The notes: generated by a model not told the origin, from the letters alone. A stretch of DNA of 64,000 bases from Nocardioides sp. W7 (GCF_022919075.1 NZ_CP095078.1:3596001-3660000); one strand, 5' to 3'. Positions 1 to 9,510 are shown, numbered from the stretch's first letter. Made by a program: numbers and translations.

Positions 1-92
1 TCCTGCAGGGGTACGGCGCCGCGGACGTTGAGGTACGGGACCAGGGTCAGCAGCCGTCCGACCTGGTCCTTGGCGCCCTGGGAGGCGCTCAC
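1..92 (-). CDS. pafC: PafC, N-terminal fragment (runs off the window)
   Basis: Only the first 30 codons are inside the window. The GTG start at 92 overlaps the pafB TGA stop in a GTGA, so the two genes are translationally coupled. The visible residues include a segment reading QVGRLLTLVPYLNVRGAVPL, which matches how PafC-type WYL regulators begin. PafC pairs with PafB to form the DNA-damage-responsive PafBC activator in mycobacteria. The assignment rests on the position after pafB and this short N-terminus, so the family is likely but the body of the gene is not seen. Confidence 0.75.
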   Translation of the reverse strand, partial: MSASQGAKDQVGRLLTLVPYLNVRGAVPLQ

Positions 93-1063
93 GACGCCGC
101 CTGCTCGATCGTCGCGCGCAACCGGGCGACGACGCTCTCGCGCAGCTCGGCCGGTCCCTCGACGAAGACGTCCGCCCCGTAGCCGAGGATCTCGTCGGCC
201 AGGCCGAGGTGGTCGCGGGTCACCACGACCCGGTCCCAACCGGTGCGGTCGTCGGGTCCACTGACCCCGGGCTCGACGCTGTCGGCGCCCCGCCGCAGGG
301 TCAGTCCGGCTCCGGTGCGGGCCAGCAGGGTCGCGCGGTCGAGCGTCGGGGCCGGGGCGAGCCGCCGGGCCACCTCGCGTACGTCGGTGCCGGGAGGTAC
401 GTCGTACGACCCGGGCTCACCGGCGCGCCGGGCCTCGCCCTGCACCCGGGAGAGCCGGAAGACCCGCTCGTCGGCGCGGTCGGTGTCGTAGCCGACGACG
501 TACCAGCGGCCGGCGTACCGGGCGACGCCCCAAGGCTGCAGATGCCGGGTGGTGCCGGTCTCCTGGCCGGGGCGGGCGTACTCGAACTCCACCGGCACGC
601 GCTCCTGGGTGGCCTGCCAGAACACGTCGAACGACGGCTCGTCGGCACTCAGTCGCGGCTCGACGATGTCGAGGGCGGACGTGTCGACGTCCACCCCGAG
701 CGCCGTCAGTTTGCGCACCGCCTCCGTGGTGGCCTCCGCGAGCTTCGCGTGCTGCCACACCCGGGTGGCCAGGCCGATGACCGCCGCCTCGTCGGCGAGC
801 AGCCCGATCTCCGGGAGCGCGAACTCGTCGGCGCGGATCCGGTAGCCCGGCTCGTCGTCGAAGTAGGCGTCCATGTGGCCGACCTCGATCGGCACGCCGA
901 GGCTGCGCAACTCCTCCTTGTCCCGCTCGAACATCTTCTCGAACGCCTCGTCGGAGGAGCCCGGGTAGAGGATCGAGCGGATCCGGTCCTTCGCCACGAA
1001 GTGGCGCTGGACGAGCAGCATGATCAACAGGTTGAGCAGGCGCTCGCTCTTGCGGACCGTCAC
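89..1063 (-). CDS. pafB: PafB, WYL-domain transcriptional regulator
   Basis: A protein of 324 residues with an N-terminal winged-helix region that starts SERLLNLLIMLLVQRHFVAK and contains FERDKEELRSLGVPIEVG, the hallmark segment of PafB. The middle and C-terminal parts form a WYL-type ligand-sensing domain, with the variant core GRWYVVGYDTDR. PafB and PafC act together as a transcription activator of the RecA-independent DNA damage response in mycobacteria; they are named for linkage to the proteasome genes rather than for a role in degradation. The gene lies downstream of the FKBP gene with a 10 nt gap and overlaps pafC by 4 nt, so all three are probably co-transcribed. Confidence 0.9.
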   Translation of the reverse strand: MTVRKSERLLNLLIMLLVQRHFVAKDRIRSILYPGSSDEAFEKMFERDKEELRSLGVPIEVGHMDAYFDDEPGYRIRADEFALPEIGLLADEAAVIGLATRVWQHAKLAEATTEAVRKLTALGVDVDTSALDIVEPRLSADEPSFDVFWQATQERVPVEFEYARPGQETGTTRHLQPWGVARYAGRWYVVGYDTDRADERVFRLSRVQGEARRAGEPGSYDVPPGTDVREVARRLAPAPTLDRATLLARTGAGLTLRRGADSVEPGVSGPDDRTGWDRVVVTRDHLGLADEILGYGADVFVEGPAELRESVVARLRATIEQAAS

Positions 1064-1073
1064 GGAGCCGTTC

Positions 1074-2021
1074 TCACTCGGCGGAGATGATGTCGACGAC
1101 GAAGTAGAGGGTGCTGTTCGCCGGGATGTTCTCCTTCTCCTGCGCGCCGTACCCGAGCTCCGGCGGGATCTGGAGCAGCACCCGGCTGCCGACCTTCACC
1201 CCGGAGAGCCCGTAGGTCCAGCCCTTCACGACCTCCTGCAGGGAGAACGGCACCGGCTCCTTCGAGAAGCTCTCGTCGAACGGCTTCTTCGCGCCGTAGA
1301 CGTGGCCGAGGTAGTTCGCGGTGACCGTCATGTCCTCGGTCACGACCGCGCCCGTGCCGCGCTTGACCACGCTGCGCAGCAGGTCACCGTCGGCGGCCGG
1401 CTCCTTCAGGCCCTGGAAGCTGAGGCGCTTGACGACGCCACCCTTCTCGACGACCTTCGGCAGCTGCGACGCCGGGACCCGCTTCGGCTTCACCGGCTTC
1501 GGGTCGGCCATCAGGTCAGCGATCAGCAGCACCGTGTCGCCGTCCCCGATGCCGAGCGCCGGCTGGCCGTTCTCGCCGAAGGCCTCCGTGGCCGAGCCGA
1601 CGACAGCGACCCGGGAGCCCTTCGTCTGGCCCTCGAGTGCCTTGACGAAGATGGGTGCGAGTTCCTCTTCGTCGACGGCGATGGGCTGCGCGCCGCCGCC
1701 CTCGTCGCCGTACGTCGTGTAGGCCTCGGTCTTGCTGAAGCCGTTGCCGATCCACAGGTTGGTGGAGACGCTGTCACCCTTCGCTACCGGGTCGCCCTCC
1801 CCCTCGACCAGGGTCTTGACCTCGAGCTTGCCTGCCTCCATCTGGCCCTTCCAGGTGACCTCGGGCTGAACGCCCTGGTCGCCGGCGATCTCGACCGCGT
1901 CGAAACCCTGCGGTCCTTCGATGTCAGTGGGCCGTGCCCCGTCGTCGCCACCACAAGCGGCGAGACCGAGGAACAGCACGGGGAGCAGGGCGGCCAGCGG
2001 CCGGTGCAGGCGAGGGAGCAC
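1074..2021 (-). CDS. FKBP-type peptidyl-prolyl isomerase, lipoprotein with two FKBP modules
   Basis: A secreted prolyl isomerase of about 315 residues. The GTG at 2021 is preferred over the upstream TTG at 2060 because it has a GAAGG box 8 nt upstream and gives a compact lipoprotein signal ending LFLGLAACGG, with the lipid-carrying cysteine near residue 23. Two FKBP modules follow: a degenerate one at about residues 50-165 and a well conserved one at about 210-315 with VTANYLGHVYG, IPPELGYGAQ and a closing FVVDI. It lies between pafA and pafB, an arrangement I recall from other actinobacteria. No direct role in pupylation is implied; it probably folds exported proteins at the membrane surface. 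Confidence 0.85.
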   Translation of the reverse strand: MLPRLHRPLAALLPVLFLGLAACGGDDGARPTDIEGPQGFDAVEIAGDQGVQPEVTWKGQMEAGKLEVKTLVEGEGDPVAKGDSVSTNLWIGNGFSKTEAYTTYGDEGGGAQPIAVDEEELAPIFVKALEGQTKGSRVAVVGSATEAFGENGQPALGIGDGDTVLLIADLMADPKPVKPKRVPASQLPKVVEKGGVVKRLSFQGLKEPAADGDLLRSVVKRGTGAVVTEDMTVTANYLGHVYGAKKPFDESFSKEPVPFSLQEVVKGWTYGLSGVKVGSRVLLQIPPELGYGAQEKENIPANSTLYFVVDIISAE

Positions 2022-2126
2022 GAGTCCAACCTTCGGGCGTGAGCGTGACGTTGCGGGCAAACCCTAACGGTCCTGCCTGAGAGAATGCTCAGTGCGTCCC
2101 CAGGGTGGGCGCGGAGCTTTTGCTGT

Positions 2127-2189
2127 TGCCGTTTGGTCACCAACGGCATGCGACCGGGTCTGGGGGTTGCGGTTGGTGACCAAACCACA
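2127..2189. repeat. Paired-arm dispersed element, copy A
   Basis: Left arm 2127-2144 reads TGCCGTTTGGTCACCAAC and the right arm at 2172-2189 is its inverted partner with a few changes at the outer end. The spacer is 27 nt. The element begins 24 nt after the pafA stop in the direction of transcription and lies before the FKBP gene. Each arm contains an 11-bp near-palindrome, TTGGTCACCAA. It can fold as a long hairpin but has no U-tract. Confidence 0.85.
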
Positions 2190-2213
2190 GGCCCAACCCC
2201 AGGCCGGGCGATC

Positions 2214-3575
2214 TCACATACCGTCGATCAGCCGCTGGACCCGCTCGTCGTACGCCCGAAACGGGTCCTTGCACAGCACGGTGCGCTGCGCCTGGTCGTT
2301 CAGTTTGAGGTGCACCCAGTCGACGGTGAAGTCGCGCCGCCGCTCCTGTGCCTTGCGGATGAACTCACCACGCAGGCGCGCACGGGTGGTCTGCGGCGGC
2401 ACCGACTTCGCCTCGAAGATCTTCAGGTCGGTGGTGACCCGGGCAACCATGCCGCGCTTCTCGAGCAGGTAGTACAGGCCCCGGTTGCGGTGGATGTCGT
2501 GATAGGCGAGGTCGAGCTGGGCGATCCGGGCGTGCCCGAGCGGCAGTCCGTGCTTCGCGCGGTAGGCGTCGATCAGCTTCCACTTGATGACCCAGTCGAT
2601 CTCCGTGTCGACCAGGCCCAGGTCGTCGGACTCCACGGCCTTCAGTCCGCGCTCCCAGAGGTCGAGTGCGGACTCGATGATCGGCGTACTGATCCCGCGC
2701 CGGTCGACGAAGTCACGAGCCTTCGAGAGGTACTCCTGCTGGATGTCGAGCGCGCTGGCCTCACGGCCGTTGGCCAGGCGGATCTTGCGGCGTCCCGTGA
2801 CGTCGTGCGAGATCTCCCGGATCGCCCGGATGGGGTTCTCCATCGTGAGGTCGCGCATCACCACGCCCTCCTCGATCATCCGGAGCACCAGGTCGCAGCT
2901 GGCGACCTTCAGCATCGTCGTCGTCTCGCTCATGTTCGAGTCGCCCACGATGACGTGGAGCCTGCGGTACTTCTCGGCGTCCGCGTGCGGCTCGTCGCGG
3001 GTGTTGATGATCGGGCGCGACCTGGTCGTGGCACTGGAGACGCCCTCCCAGATGTGCTCCGCGCGCTGACTGACGCTGTACGACGCCCCGCGGGGCGTCT
3101 GGGTGATCTTGCCGGCGCCCACGACGATCTGCCGGGTCACGAGGAACGGGATCAGGATGTCGGCCAGCCGGCTGAACTCGCCTGCCCGCCCGACCAGGTA
3201 GTTCTCGTGGCAGCCGTACGAGTTGCCGGCCGAGTCGGTGTTGTTCTTGAACAGATAGATCTCGCCGGCGATGCCCTCATCGTGCAGTCGCTGCTCGGCG
3301 TCGAGGAGGAGCCCCTCCAGGACCCGCTCCCCCGCCTTGTCATGGGTGACGAGCTCGGTGATGTCATCGCACTCGGGCGTCGCGTACTCCGGGTGGCTGC
3401 CCACGTCCAGGTAGAGGCGGGCGCCGTTGCGGAGGAAGACGTTGCTGCTGCGACCCCAGCTGACGACCTTGCGGAAGAGGTAGCGCGCAACCTCGTCCGG
3501 GCTCAGCCGCCGCTGGCCCTTGAACGTGCACGTAACGCCGTACTCGTTCTCAATCCCGAAGATCCGACGATCCAT
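2214..3575 (-). CDS. pafA: Pup--protein ligase PafA
   Basis: A 453-residue ligase of the carboxylate-amine/glutamine-synthetase-like fold, the normal PafA length. It uses ATP to join the C-terminal glutamate of deamidated Pup to substrate lysines, marking proteins for the mycobacterial-type proteasome. It opens [16 protein letters not shown], with the metal/ATP-binding IENEYG strand, followed by [16 protein letters not shown] carrying the catalytic aspartate, and [19 protein letters not shown], shared with Dop. The ATG start agrees with the conserved N-terminus. It is separated from prcA by the AbiEi-like gene and two dispersed elements, so it may have its own promoter in the 120-nt gap upstream. 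Confidence 0.97.
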   Translation of the reverse strand: MDRRIFGIENEYGVTCTFKGQRRLSPDEVARYLFRKVVSWGRSSNVFLRNGARLYLDVGSHPEYATPECDDITELVTHDKAGERVLEGLLLDAEQRLHDEGIAGEIYLFKNNTDSAGNSYGCHENYLVGRAGEFSRLADILIPFLVTRQIVVGAGKITQTPRGASYSVSQRAEHIWEGVSSATTRSRPIINTRDEPHADAEKYRRLHVIVGDSNMSETTTMLKVASCDLVLRMIEEGVVMRDLTMENPIRAIREISHDVTGRRKIRLANGREASALDIQQEYLSKARDFVDRRGISTPIIESALDLWERGLKAVESDDLGLVDTEIDWVIKWKLIDAYRAKHGLPLGHARIAQLDLAYHDIHRNRGLYYLLEKRGMVARVTTDLKIFEAKSVPPQTTRARLRGEFIRKAQERRRDFTVDWVHLKLNDQAQRTVLCKDPFRAYDERVQRLIDGM

Positions 3576-3649
3576 GTGTGCACACTACGGCGCTGCCGGT
3601 GGGATCGGGGGTAGGAAACCAACTCGCTCTTCACTGGCCGGCCCGCGGG

Positions 3650-3713
3650 TGCCGTTTGGTCACAATCGGCTCCGACGAGGGCCGGCACCCTGCACCCTCA
3701 TGACCACTGGACG
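3650..3713. repeat. Decayed copy B of the paired-arm element
   Basis: The left arm (3650-3667) matches the consensus at 14 of the first 15 positions or better (TGCCGTTTGGTCAC) and then diverges. A right arm is only suggested by a TGACCA core at the expected spacing (about 3701-3706), where it overlaps the stop codon of the AbiEi-like gene. The left arm is clear; the right arm is inference. Confidence 0.5.
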
Positions 3714-4678
3714 ACTCCCATCGCCCGGCGCCAGCGGTTGAGGACGCGGTCCCGGCCGGGGACGTCGTAGAGGGACTCGCGCACCAACGTCCGCCAGCGC
3801 TCCAAGCGTCGGTTGCGGTGCGGCCGACCCAGGTCGCGATCGATCTCGTGCATCACGACGAGCGGGTGGTTCAGGAGGTCGTCGAGCGTGAATCCCTTGC
3901 GCCGGTACGACGTGCCGGACCAGCCGCGTTCGCGGCGCAGGTCGGTACGGTGCTGGGACTTGGCACGGTGCATCTCCCCGTCGTACTCGTGGACCCAGTC
4001 GGTCCCCGTGATCAGGAAGTCCACTCGACCGATGAAGCGGCCCTCGGCGTCGTGCAGGCTGACCTGGGGCTCGGACGCGACCTCCATCGCGGCGTGGAAG
4101 CACCCCAGAACCGTCTCGCCGCCAGACTCTCGTTTCGCGTTCGACAAGCCGAAGGCGGCGGCGAGGACCTTCACACCCGGACGACCGCTCTCCAGGAGAG
4201 CCTTCATACGTGCACCGTCCAGATCTCCCCGACTGCGGGCGGAGTCGATCATGATGACCAGATCGAGGACTCCCAGATCGCGCGCGGCGCGCAGCAGGAT
4301 CTCCTCCGGTGAATCGATCGGAAATCCACCCGCGACGAAGCCGGAGCGCTTCCGGGTGAGCCGGGAGCAGATCAGTCCCTCCCGGCGGGGCCGGGGATCG
4401 TCTCGATCGACCGCTGCGAAGACCGGTACCTGCTCGGGCAGCTTGGGGAGCTCCCATCCGAGCAGACGCGCCGCGGTGACGTGGGTGAAGACGGCGGAGT
4501 CAGGTAGCACCTCGGTCCATGCCTCCAGGTCGCGAAGGAACTCGTCGGCCTGGTCCAGGTCGGCGACGATCTTGAGGAACAGACCATGACTGACGCGCCG
4601 GAACCCCCTGCTGCGCACGTGCCCCCGGATCGGCTCGTCGCCGCTCCGTTCCGGGTCGCGCTCAGCTGAGGCACTCAC
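3698..4678 (-). CDS. AbiEi-antitoxin-like / DUF559 (Vsr-like) endonuclease-domain protein
   Basis: A 326-residue protein whose N-terminal half (about 15-190) resembles the AbiEi/type IV antitoxin proteins common in actinobacteria, with FRRVSHGLF, the AVFTHVTAARLLGWELP block and a later SPEEILLRAARDL segment. The C-terminal part (about 195-300) has the spacing of a DUF559/Vsr-like PD-(D/E)xK nuclease fold: SGGETVLG, GRVDFLITGTDWVHEYDG, and a basic tail. No AbiEii nucleotidyltransferase partner lies next to it, so it is an orphan. It interrupts the proteasome locus between pafA and prcA and is bracketed by dispersed-element copies B and C. DNA binding or nuclease activity is inferred from fold-like motifs only. 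Confidence 0.6.
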   Translation of the reverse strand: MSASAERDPERSGDEPIRGHVRSRGFRRVSHGLFLKIVADLDQADEFLRDLEAWTEVLPDSAVFTHVTAARLLGWELPKLPEQVPVFAAVDRDDPRPRREGLICSRLTRKRSGFVAGGFPIDSPEEILLRAARDLGVLDLVIMIDSARSRGDLDGARMKALLESGRPGVKVLAAAFGLSNAKRESGGETVLGCFHAAMEVASEPQVSLHDAEGRFIGRVDFLITGTDWVHEYDGEMHRAKSQHRTDLRRERGWSGTSYRRKGFTLDDLLNHPLVVMHEIDRDLGRPHRNRRLERWRTLVRESLYDVPGRDRVLNRWRRAMGVVQWS

Positions 4679-4776
4679 GCCGCCAGCGTGCAGGCAACCG
4701 CTCGGTGGCGAAAGCGCAGTCGAGCAGCCTGTGGAAAGCAGTCGTGGCCGGCATCGGGCGCTCCGCCCGCTTGGCG

Positions 4777-4839
4777 TGCCGTTTGGTCACCAACGGCATC
4801 AGAAGGACGCTCAAAGCAGCGGTTGGTGACCAAACGGCA
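4777..4839. repeat. Paired-arm dispersed element, copy C
   Basis: Perfect 18-bp inverted arms at 4777-4794 and 4822-4839 with a 27-nt spacer. It starts 28 nt after the prcA stop and precedes the AbiEi-like gene. This is one of the best preserved copies. Confidence 0.92.
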
Positions 4840-4867
4840 ACGACGACAAACGGCCCGCGCCGCACGC

Positions 4868-5758
4868 TCAGAGCGGGCGACCAGACCCCGGGCCGGAGTC
4901 GGGCGGGGCGATGGGCGGCTCGCCCGTGATCGGGTCCTCCAGCGGCGCGATGTGTCCGCTGGTCTGGTCCGTGGGATCGGCGGGGTGGTCCTCGCGCACG
5001 CCGGAGGAGGCGGTGCCGGGGTCGTTGTCACCGCTTTCCGGAGCCGACGCGACCTCCGGGCCACGGCCGCCGAGGAGGGTCTCCAGGCGCGCAGGCATCA
5101 GGCGGGCGAACTTGCGCGGCCGGGTGCGGGTCCGGTCGAGGACGGCGACCTCGAGGTCACCGACGGGGATCACCCGGTCCGCGGCGTCGGTGTGGCCGAG
5201 TGCTGCGACCGCCAGCCGCAGGGCGCCCTCGAGCGAGGCGCCGGCGGCGTACCGCTCCTTGAGGTACTTCGAGACCGACTCGGCCGCGCCGCCCATCACT
5301 GCGTACTGGTGGACGTCGGCGACCTGGCCGTCGTACGTGAGCCGGAAGATCTGGTCGTCCGCGGCCGTGTCGCCGATCTCGCCGACGAAGATCTCCACCT
5401 CGTACGGCTTCTCGCCGCCGCTGGAGAAGATCGTGCCGAGGGTCTGGGCGTAGGCGTTCGCGAGGCCGCGGCCGGTGACGTCGCGCCGGTCGTAGGCGTA
5501 GCCGCGCATGTCGGCCAGCCGGACGCCCGCGATCCGCAGGTTCTCGAACTCGTTGTAGCGACCGACCGCCGCGAAGGCGATCCGGTCGTAGATCTCGGAG
5601 ACCTTGTGCAGCGCCTGGGAGGGGTTCTCGGAGGCGAACAGGATGCCGTCGGCGTACTGGACGGCGACGACGGACCGACCGCGGGCGATGCCCTTGCGGG
5701 CGAAGTCGGCCCGGTCCTTCATCAGCTGCTCGGGCGAGACGTAGAACGGCATGCTCAT
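4868..5758 (-). CDS. prcA: Proteasome subunit alpha
   Basis: A 296-residue alpha subunit of the 20S core. It opens [20 protein letters not shown] and continues into [19 protein letters not shown], the conserved gate-forming N-terminus and first strands of actinobacterial PrcA. The alpha rings cap the beta rings, gate substrate entry and dock the Mpa C-terminus. A proline- and acid-rich tail of about 50 residues follows the fold and looks disordered. The ATG at 5758 overlaps the prcB stop as ATGA; a second ATG two codons later cannot be excluded. It is co-transcribed with prcB, pup and probably dop. Confidence 0.96.
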   Translation of the reverse strand: MSMPFYVSPEQLMKDRADFARKGIARGRSVVAVQYADGILFASENPSQALHKVSEIYDRIAFAAVGRYNEFENLRIAGVRLADMRGYAYDRRDVTGRGLANAYAQTLGTIFSSGGEKPYEVEIFVGEIGDTAADDQIFRLTYDGQVADVHQYAVMGGAAESVSKYLKERYAAGASLEGALRLAVAALGHTDAADRVIPVGDLEVAVLDRTRTRPRKFARLMPARLETLLGGRGPEVASAPESGDNDPGTASSGVREDHPADPTDQTSGHIAPLEDPITGEPPIAPPDSGPGSGRPL

Positions 5759-6600
5759 TGGCGCTCACCCCCAGGGAGCTCGGCGCGCGGGCCGTTGGGT
5801 GCGGACATCCGGCCGGCGATCATCCGGTCGGCGACCTCGGCGACCTCGGCGTCGGGCAGGCGGCGGCCGCCCTCGGCGGTGATCACCTGGATGACCGGGA
5901 AGATCCGGCGGGCCACGTCGGGGCCGCCGGTGGCGGAGTCGTCGTCGGCGGCGTCGTACAGCGCCTGTACGACGGCCATCACGCAGTCGGCCTCGGAGAG
6001 GTCCTCGCGGTAGAGCTTCTTCAGAGCCCCGCGGGCGAACAGCGAGCCGGAGCCGACCGAGTGGAAGCCGTGCTCCTCGTAGCGCCCACCGGTGACGTCG
6101 TAGCTGAAAAGCCGGCCGTGGCCGACCCGCAGGTCGTAGCCGGCGAAGAGGGGTACGACGGCCAGACCCTGCATGGCCATGCCGAGATTGCCGCGGATCA
6201 GTGCGGCCAGGCGGTTGGCCTTGCCGTCGAAGGAGAGCGTGGTCCCCTCGATCTTCTCGTAGTGCTCGAGCTCGGTCTGGAACAGCCGGACCATCTCGAT
6301 CGCGAGACCGGCGGTGCCGGCGATGCCGACCGCGGAGAACTCATCGGCCGGGAAGACCTTCTCGATGTCGCGCTGGGCGATGATGTTGCCCATCGTGGCC
6401 CGCCGGTCGCCGGCCAGGATCACGCCGCCCGCGAAGGTCGCGCCGACGATCGTGGTGCCGTGCGGCGCGAGGTCACCGGCGTTGCCCTGCGGCACCGCCC
6501 GGCGGCCCGGGAGCAGGTCGGGCGCCTGCTCGGAGACGAAGTCGGCGAAGGACGAGACGCCCGGCCGCAGGTACGCGGCGGGCAGGCGCGGATCCGTCAC
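5755..6600 (-). CDS. prcB: Proteasome subunit beta, precursor
   Basis: The 281-residue catalytic subunit of the 20S proteasome. The GTG at 6600, overlapping the pup TGA as GTGA, is chosen because it gives the usual propeptide; the open frame extends further only by chance. Residues 1-48 form the propeptide ending LAPHG, and autocatalytic cleavage would expose Thr49 of [11 protein letters not shown] as the N-terminal nucleophile. The following [13 protein letters not shown] strand carries the expected aspartate and the lysine-region equivalents of N-terminal nucleophile hydrolases. It is translationally coupled both to pup upstream and prcA downstream, which would keep subunit ratios balanced. 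Confidence 0.96.
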   Translation of the reverse strand: MTDPRLPAAYLRPGVSSFADFVSEQAPDLLPGRRAVPQGNAGDLAPHGTTIVGATFAGGVILAGDRRATMGNIIAQRDIEKVFPADEFSAVGIAGTAGLAIEMVRLFQTELEHYEKIEGTTLSFDGKANRLAALIRGNLGMAMQGLAVVPLFAGYDLRVGHGRLFSYDVTGGRYEEHGFHSVGSGSLFARGALKKLYREDLSEADCVMAVVQALYDAADDDSATGGPDVARRIFPVIQVITAEGGRRLPDAEVAEVADRMIAGRMSAPNGPRAELPGGERQ

Positions 6601-6794
6601 TGGCCGCCCTTCTGGATGAACGACTTCACGAAGTCCTCGGCATTGGTCTCCAGGACGTCGTCGATCTCGTCCAGCAGGTCGTCGACGTCGTTGTCGAGCG
6701 CTTCCTTGCGCTCGGCCACGCCCGACTCGGGGGCCGTCTCGACGGCCTCCTCGGTCTCGGAGTTCTTGCGCGGTTGCTTCTGCTCCTGTGCCAT
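6597..6794 (-). CDS. pup: Prokaryotic ubiquitin-like protein Pup
   Basis: A 65-residue acidic, probably disordered protein. The C-terminal half, [20 protein letters not shown] followed by [11 protein letters not shown], is the classic Pup signature: the helix that binds the Mpa coiled coil and the conjugation tail. It ends GGQ, not GGE, so the terminal glutamine must be deamidated by Dop before PafA can ligate it. The gene is 17 nt downstream of dop and overlaps prcB by 4 nt. The N-terminal region is rich in Q, K and E, as usual. Confidence 0.97.
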   Translation of the reverse strand: MAQEQKQPRKNSETEEAVETAPESGVAERKEALDNDVDDLLDEIDDVLETNAEDFVKSFIQKGGQ

Positions 6795-6811
6795 GACTCG
6801 ACCCTATCCAT

Positions 6812-8320
6812 TCAGCGGGTAAGAGCGGTGAACAACTCCTCGGCCGTCTCACACCGGTCGAGGAGCTCGCCGACGTGCGCCTTGCTGCCGCGTAGCGGAT
6901 CGATGGTCGGCACCCGCTGCAGCGACTCCCGTCCGGGCAGGTCGAAGATGACCGAGTCCCAGGAGGCGGCGGCGACGTGCTCGGCGTACTTCTCCAGGCA
7001 GCGGCCGCGGAAGTACGCCCGGGTGTCGGTCGGCGGGTCATGCATCGACGCCGTCACCGACGCGTCCTCGAGGAGCCGCTCGATCCGACCGCTCGCGACG
7101 AGGCGGTTGTAGAGGCCCTTCTCGGGACGGATGTCGGAGTACTGGAGGTCGATCATCTGCAGCTTCGCGTCGTCCCAGTCCAGCCCGTCGCGGTCGCGGT
7201 ACTGCTGCAGCAGCTTCAGCTTGGCCACCCAGTCCAGCTCGCGGGCCAGGGACATCGGGTCGCGCTCCAACCGGTCCAGGACCGACTCCCACCGGGCGAG
7301 CACGTCGACGGTCTGGGCGTCGGCGTCCGCGCCGTACCGGTCCTCGACGTACTTCTTCGCCAGGTCGAGGTACTCCAGCTGCAGCTGTACCGCGGTCAAC
7401 TTGCGACCGTCGCGGAGGGTGACCAGCTCGCGCAGCGACGGGTCGTGGGAGACCGCGCGGAGCGCCGAGACCGGGCCGTCGATGCTCAGATCGACGGAGA
7501 TGAAGCGGTCCTCGATCATCGCGAGCACCAGGGCGGTGGTGCCGACCTTGAGGTACGTCGACACCTCCGCGAGGTTGGCGTCGCCGATGATGACGTGCAG
7601 GCGGCGGTACTTCTCCGGGTCGGCGTGCGGCTCGTCCCGGGTGTTGATGATCGGGCGCTTCAGGGTCGTCTCGAGCCCGACCTCGACCTCGAAGTAGTCG
7701 GCTCGCTGGCTGATCTGGAACCCGTGGCCGCGCCCGTCCTGCCCGATCCCGACCCGTCCCGAGCCGGTGACGACCTGGCGGGAGACGAAGAACGGGGTCA
7801 GGTGCTTGACGATCTCGCCGAACGGCGTCGAGCGACGCATCAGGTAGTTCTCGTGGGCGCCGTACGACGCACCCTTGTTGTCGGTGTTGTTCTTGTAGAG
7901 CAGGATCGGCGCACCACCGGGCAGCTGAGCGGCCCGGCGCTGGGCGTCGAGCATCACCTGCTCGCCGGCCTTGTCCCAGCGGACGATGTCGAGCGGTGTC
8001 GTCACCTCGGGGGTGGAGTACTCCGGGTGGGCGTGGTCGACGTACAGCCGGGCACCGTTGGTGAGGATGATGTTGGCGAGGCCGAGATCCTCGTCGGTCA
8101 GTAGGCCCGGGTCCGCCACCTGGCGGGCCATGTCGAAGCCGCGGGCGTCGCGCAGCGGCGACTCCTCCTCGAAGTCCCAGCGGGCCCGCCGGGCCCGCAC
8201 GGTCGCCGAGGCGTAGGCGTTGACGACCTGCGATGACGCCACCATCGGGTTCGCCAGGGGCTGGCCCTGCACGCTGATGCCGTACTCGACCTCCGTCCCC
8301 ATGACGCGGCGCACACTCAT
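6812..8320 (-). CDS. dop: Pup deamidase/depupylase Dop
   Basis: A 502-residue paralogue of PafA that converts the Pup C-terminal glutamine to glutamate and removes Pup from substrates. The ATG at 8320 gives [20 protein letters not shown], the expected Dop start; an upstream TTG at 8374 is less likely. Further signatures are [20 protein letters not shown] with the nucleophilic aspartate, [20 protein letters not shown], and [20 protein letters not shown]. It heads the dop-pup-prcB-prcA operon. No strong ribosome-binding site is seen in front of the start, so the mRNA may be leaderless or nearly so. Confidence 0.95.
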   Translation of the reverse strand: MSVRRVMGTEVEYGISVQGQPLANPMVASSQVVNAYASATVRARRARWDFEEESPLRDARGFDMARQVADPGLLTDEDLGLANIILTNGARLYVDHAHPEYSTPEVTTPLDIVRWDKAGEQVMLDAQRRAAQLPGGAPILLYKNNTDNKGASYGAHENYLMRRSTPFGEIVKHLTPFFVSRQVVTGSGRVGIGQDGRGHGFQISQRADYFEVEVGLETTLKRPIINTRDEPHADPEKYRRLHVIIGDANLAEVSTYLKVGTTALVLAMIEDRFISVDLSIDGPVSALRAVSHDPSLRELVTLRDGRKLTAVQLQLEYLDLAKKYVEDRYGADADAQTVDVLARWESVLDRLERDPMSLARELDWVAKLKLLQQYRDRDGLDWDDAKLQMIDLQYSDIRPEKGLYNRLVASGRIERLLEDASVTASMHDPPTDTRAYFRGRCLEKYAEHVAAASWDSVIFDLPGRESLQRVPTIDPLRGSKAHVGELLDRCETAEELFTALTR

Positions 8321-8396
8321 ACCTGGGAGCCTACGGCGTCCGAGGGTGTCAGCGGAGCGATAGCCACCTGCCAACGAGCGTGCCTACGCTCGGCTG

Positions 8397-9023
8397 ATGA
8401 GCTGGTGGGACGAGCACGTGGTACCTCGACTGACCGACGCGCCCCTCTCCCGCCCCCCGGTGATGGAGCTGCGCGAGCAGGCCTGCCGCGAGCTGCGGGG
8501 TCGGGTGCTGGAGATCGGCTTCGGCAGCGGCCTCAACCTGGGCTGCTACCCGGACGAGGTGGAGAGCATCGATGCGGTCGAGCCGTCCGATCTCGGTTGG
8601 GCGCGGTCGGAGGCGCGGCGTACGTCGTCGCGCGTGCCCGTCGCCCGCACGGGCCTGGACGGCCAGCGGCTCGCCGCTGCGGACGCGTCGTACGACGCGG
8701 CGCTGTCAACCTTCACGCTGTGCACGATCCCCGACGCGGCCCGCGCGGTCGCGGAGGTACGACGGGTGCTCCGCCCGGGCGGCGTCTTCTGCTTCCTCGA
8801 GCACGGGCTGGCTCCTGACGCGCGGGTGGCGGCCTGGCAGCGGCGCCTCGATCCCGTGCAGGGCGCCGTCTTCGGTGGCTGTCAGCTGTCCCGCGACACC
8901 CCGGCGATGCTCCGCGAGGCCGGCCTGGTGGTCGAGGAGCTCGACCAGCACTACCTGGACGGGCCGAGCGTCATGCGTCCGTGGATCTACGCGAACCTGG
9001 GGCGCGCGGCTCGGGTCCCCTAG
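8397..9023 (+). CDS. Class I SAM-dependent methyltransferase
   Basis: A 208-residue methyltransferase of the small Methyltransf_11/UbiE-like type. The SAM-binding motif I is VLEIGFGSGLNLGCYP at about residues 38-53, motif II is at DAVEPS, and the post-II region has TFTLCTIPDAARAVAEVRRV followed by LRPGGVFCFLEHG. The substrate cannot be told from sequence. It is divergent from dop with a 76-nt gap that would hold both promoters, and it precedes the YbaK-like gene on the same strand by 10 nt. Confidence 0.85.
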   Translation: MSWWDEHVVPRLTDAPLSRPPVMELREQACRELRGRVLEIGFGSGLNLGCYPDEVESIDAVEPSDLGWARSEARRTSSRVPVARTGLDGQRLAAADASYDAALSTFTLCTIPDAARAVAEVRRVLRPGGVFCFLEHGLAPDARVAAWQRRLDPVQGAVFGGCQLSRDTPAMLREAGLVVEELDQHYLDGPSVMRPWIYANLGRAARVP

Positions 9024-9033
9024 ATTGCGGCCC

Positions 9034-9510
9034 ATGGTTGACGTTGGTGACCAATCGGCAAGGGCTATCGGCGCTGCAGACGCCCTCGGGCTGCCCTACG
9101 CGGTGACGCGCCACGGTCCGGTCGGCTCCCTGGAGGAGGCCGCGGCGGCCCGCGGGATCGAGCCGCACCAACTGCTGAAGACGATGGTCGTGCGGGTCGC
9201 CGAGGGCGACCACCGGTTCGTACTGGTGCCGGGCGGTCGCGAGATCGCCTGGCCGCGACTGCGGGCGCTGCTGGGGGTGAACCGCCTCTCGATGCCCAGT
9301 GCGGAGGCCGCCCGCGCGGTCACTGGCTACGTGCGAGGCACGATCACGCCCCTGGGTAGCCGGTCCCCGCTGCCGGTCATCGCCGACCAGCGGGTCGTCG
9401 GGATGGTCTCGCTCGGCGGCGGCGCGCCGGGGGTCGGGATCACGGTGGATGCCGCGGCCCTCCTCGCCGCGTTGGATGCCACCGTCGCCGACGTCACCGA
9501 CCCCGCGTGA
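9034..9510 (+). CDS. YbaK/ProX-type aminoacyl-tRNA deacylase
   Basis: A 158-residue YbaK-fold protein that would hydrolyse mischarged aminoacyl-tRNA. It shows the family pattern LEEAAAARGIEPHQLLKTMV, RFVLVPGGREIAWPRLRALL and TPLGSRSPLPVIADQRV, with GGGAPGVGITV near the end. The ATG at 9034 is the only reasonable start. Codons 4-9 overlap a single arm of the dispersed element (9042-9060), so part of the N-terminus appears to derive from that repeat. The stop overlaps the next gene as GTGA. Confidence 0.8.
   Translation: MVDVGDQSARAIGAADALGLPYAVTRHGPVGSLEEAAAARGIEPHQLLKTMVVRVAEGDHRFVLVPGGREIAWPRLRALLGVNRLSMPSAEAARAVTGYVRGTITPLGSRSPLPVIADQRVVGMVSLGGGAPGVGITVDAAALLAALDATVADVTDPA
9042..9060. repeat. 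Single-arm copy D of the dispersed element, inside a coding start
   Basis: CGTTGGTGACCAATCGGCA matches the right arm of the element with one change. No partner arm is visible 44-45 bp upstream. It lies within codons 3-9 of the YbaK-like gene. Confidence 0.6.

Noticed and set aside
8321..8374. Longer N-terminus for Dop from a TTG at 8374
   Set aside because: The added residues are not like any Dop start, while [14 protein letters not shown] fits the family well.
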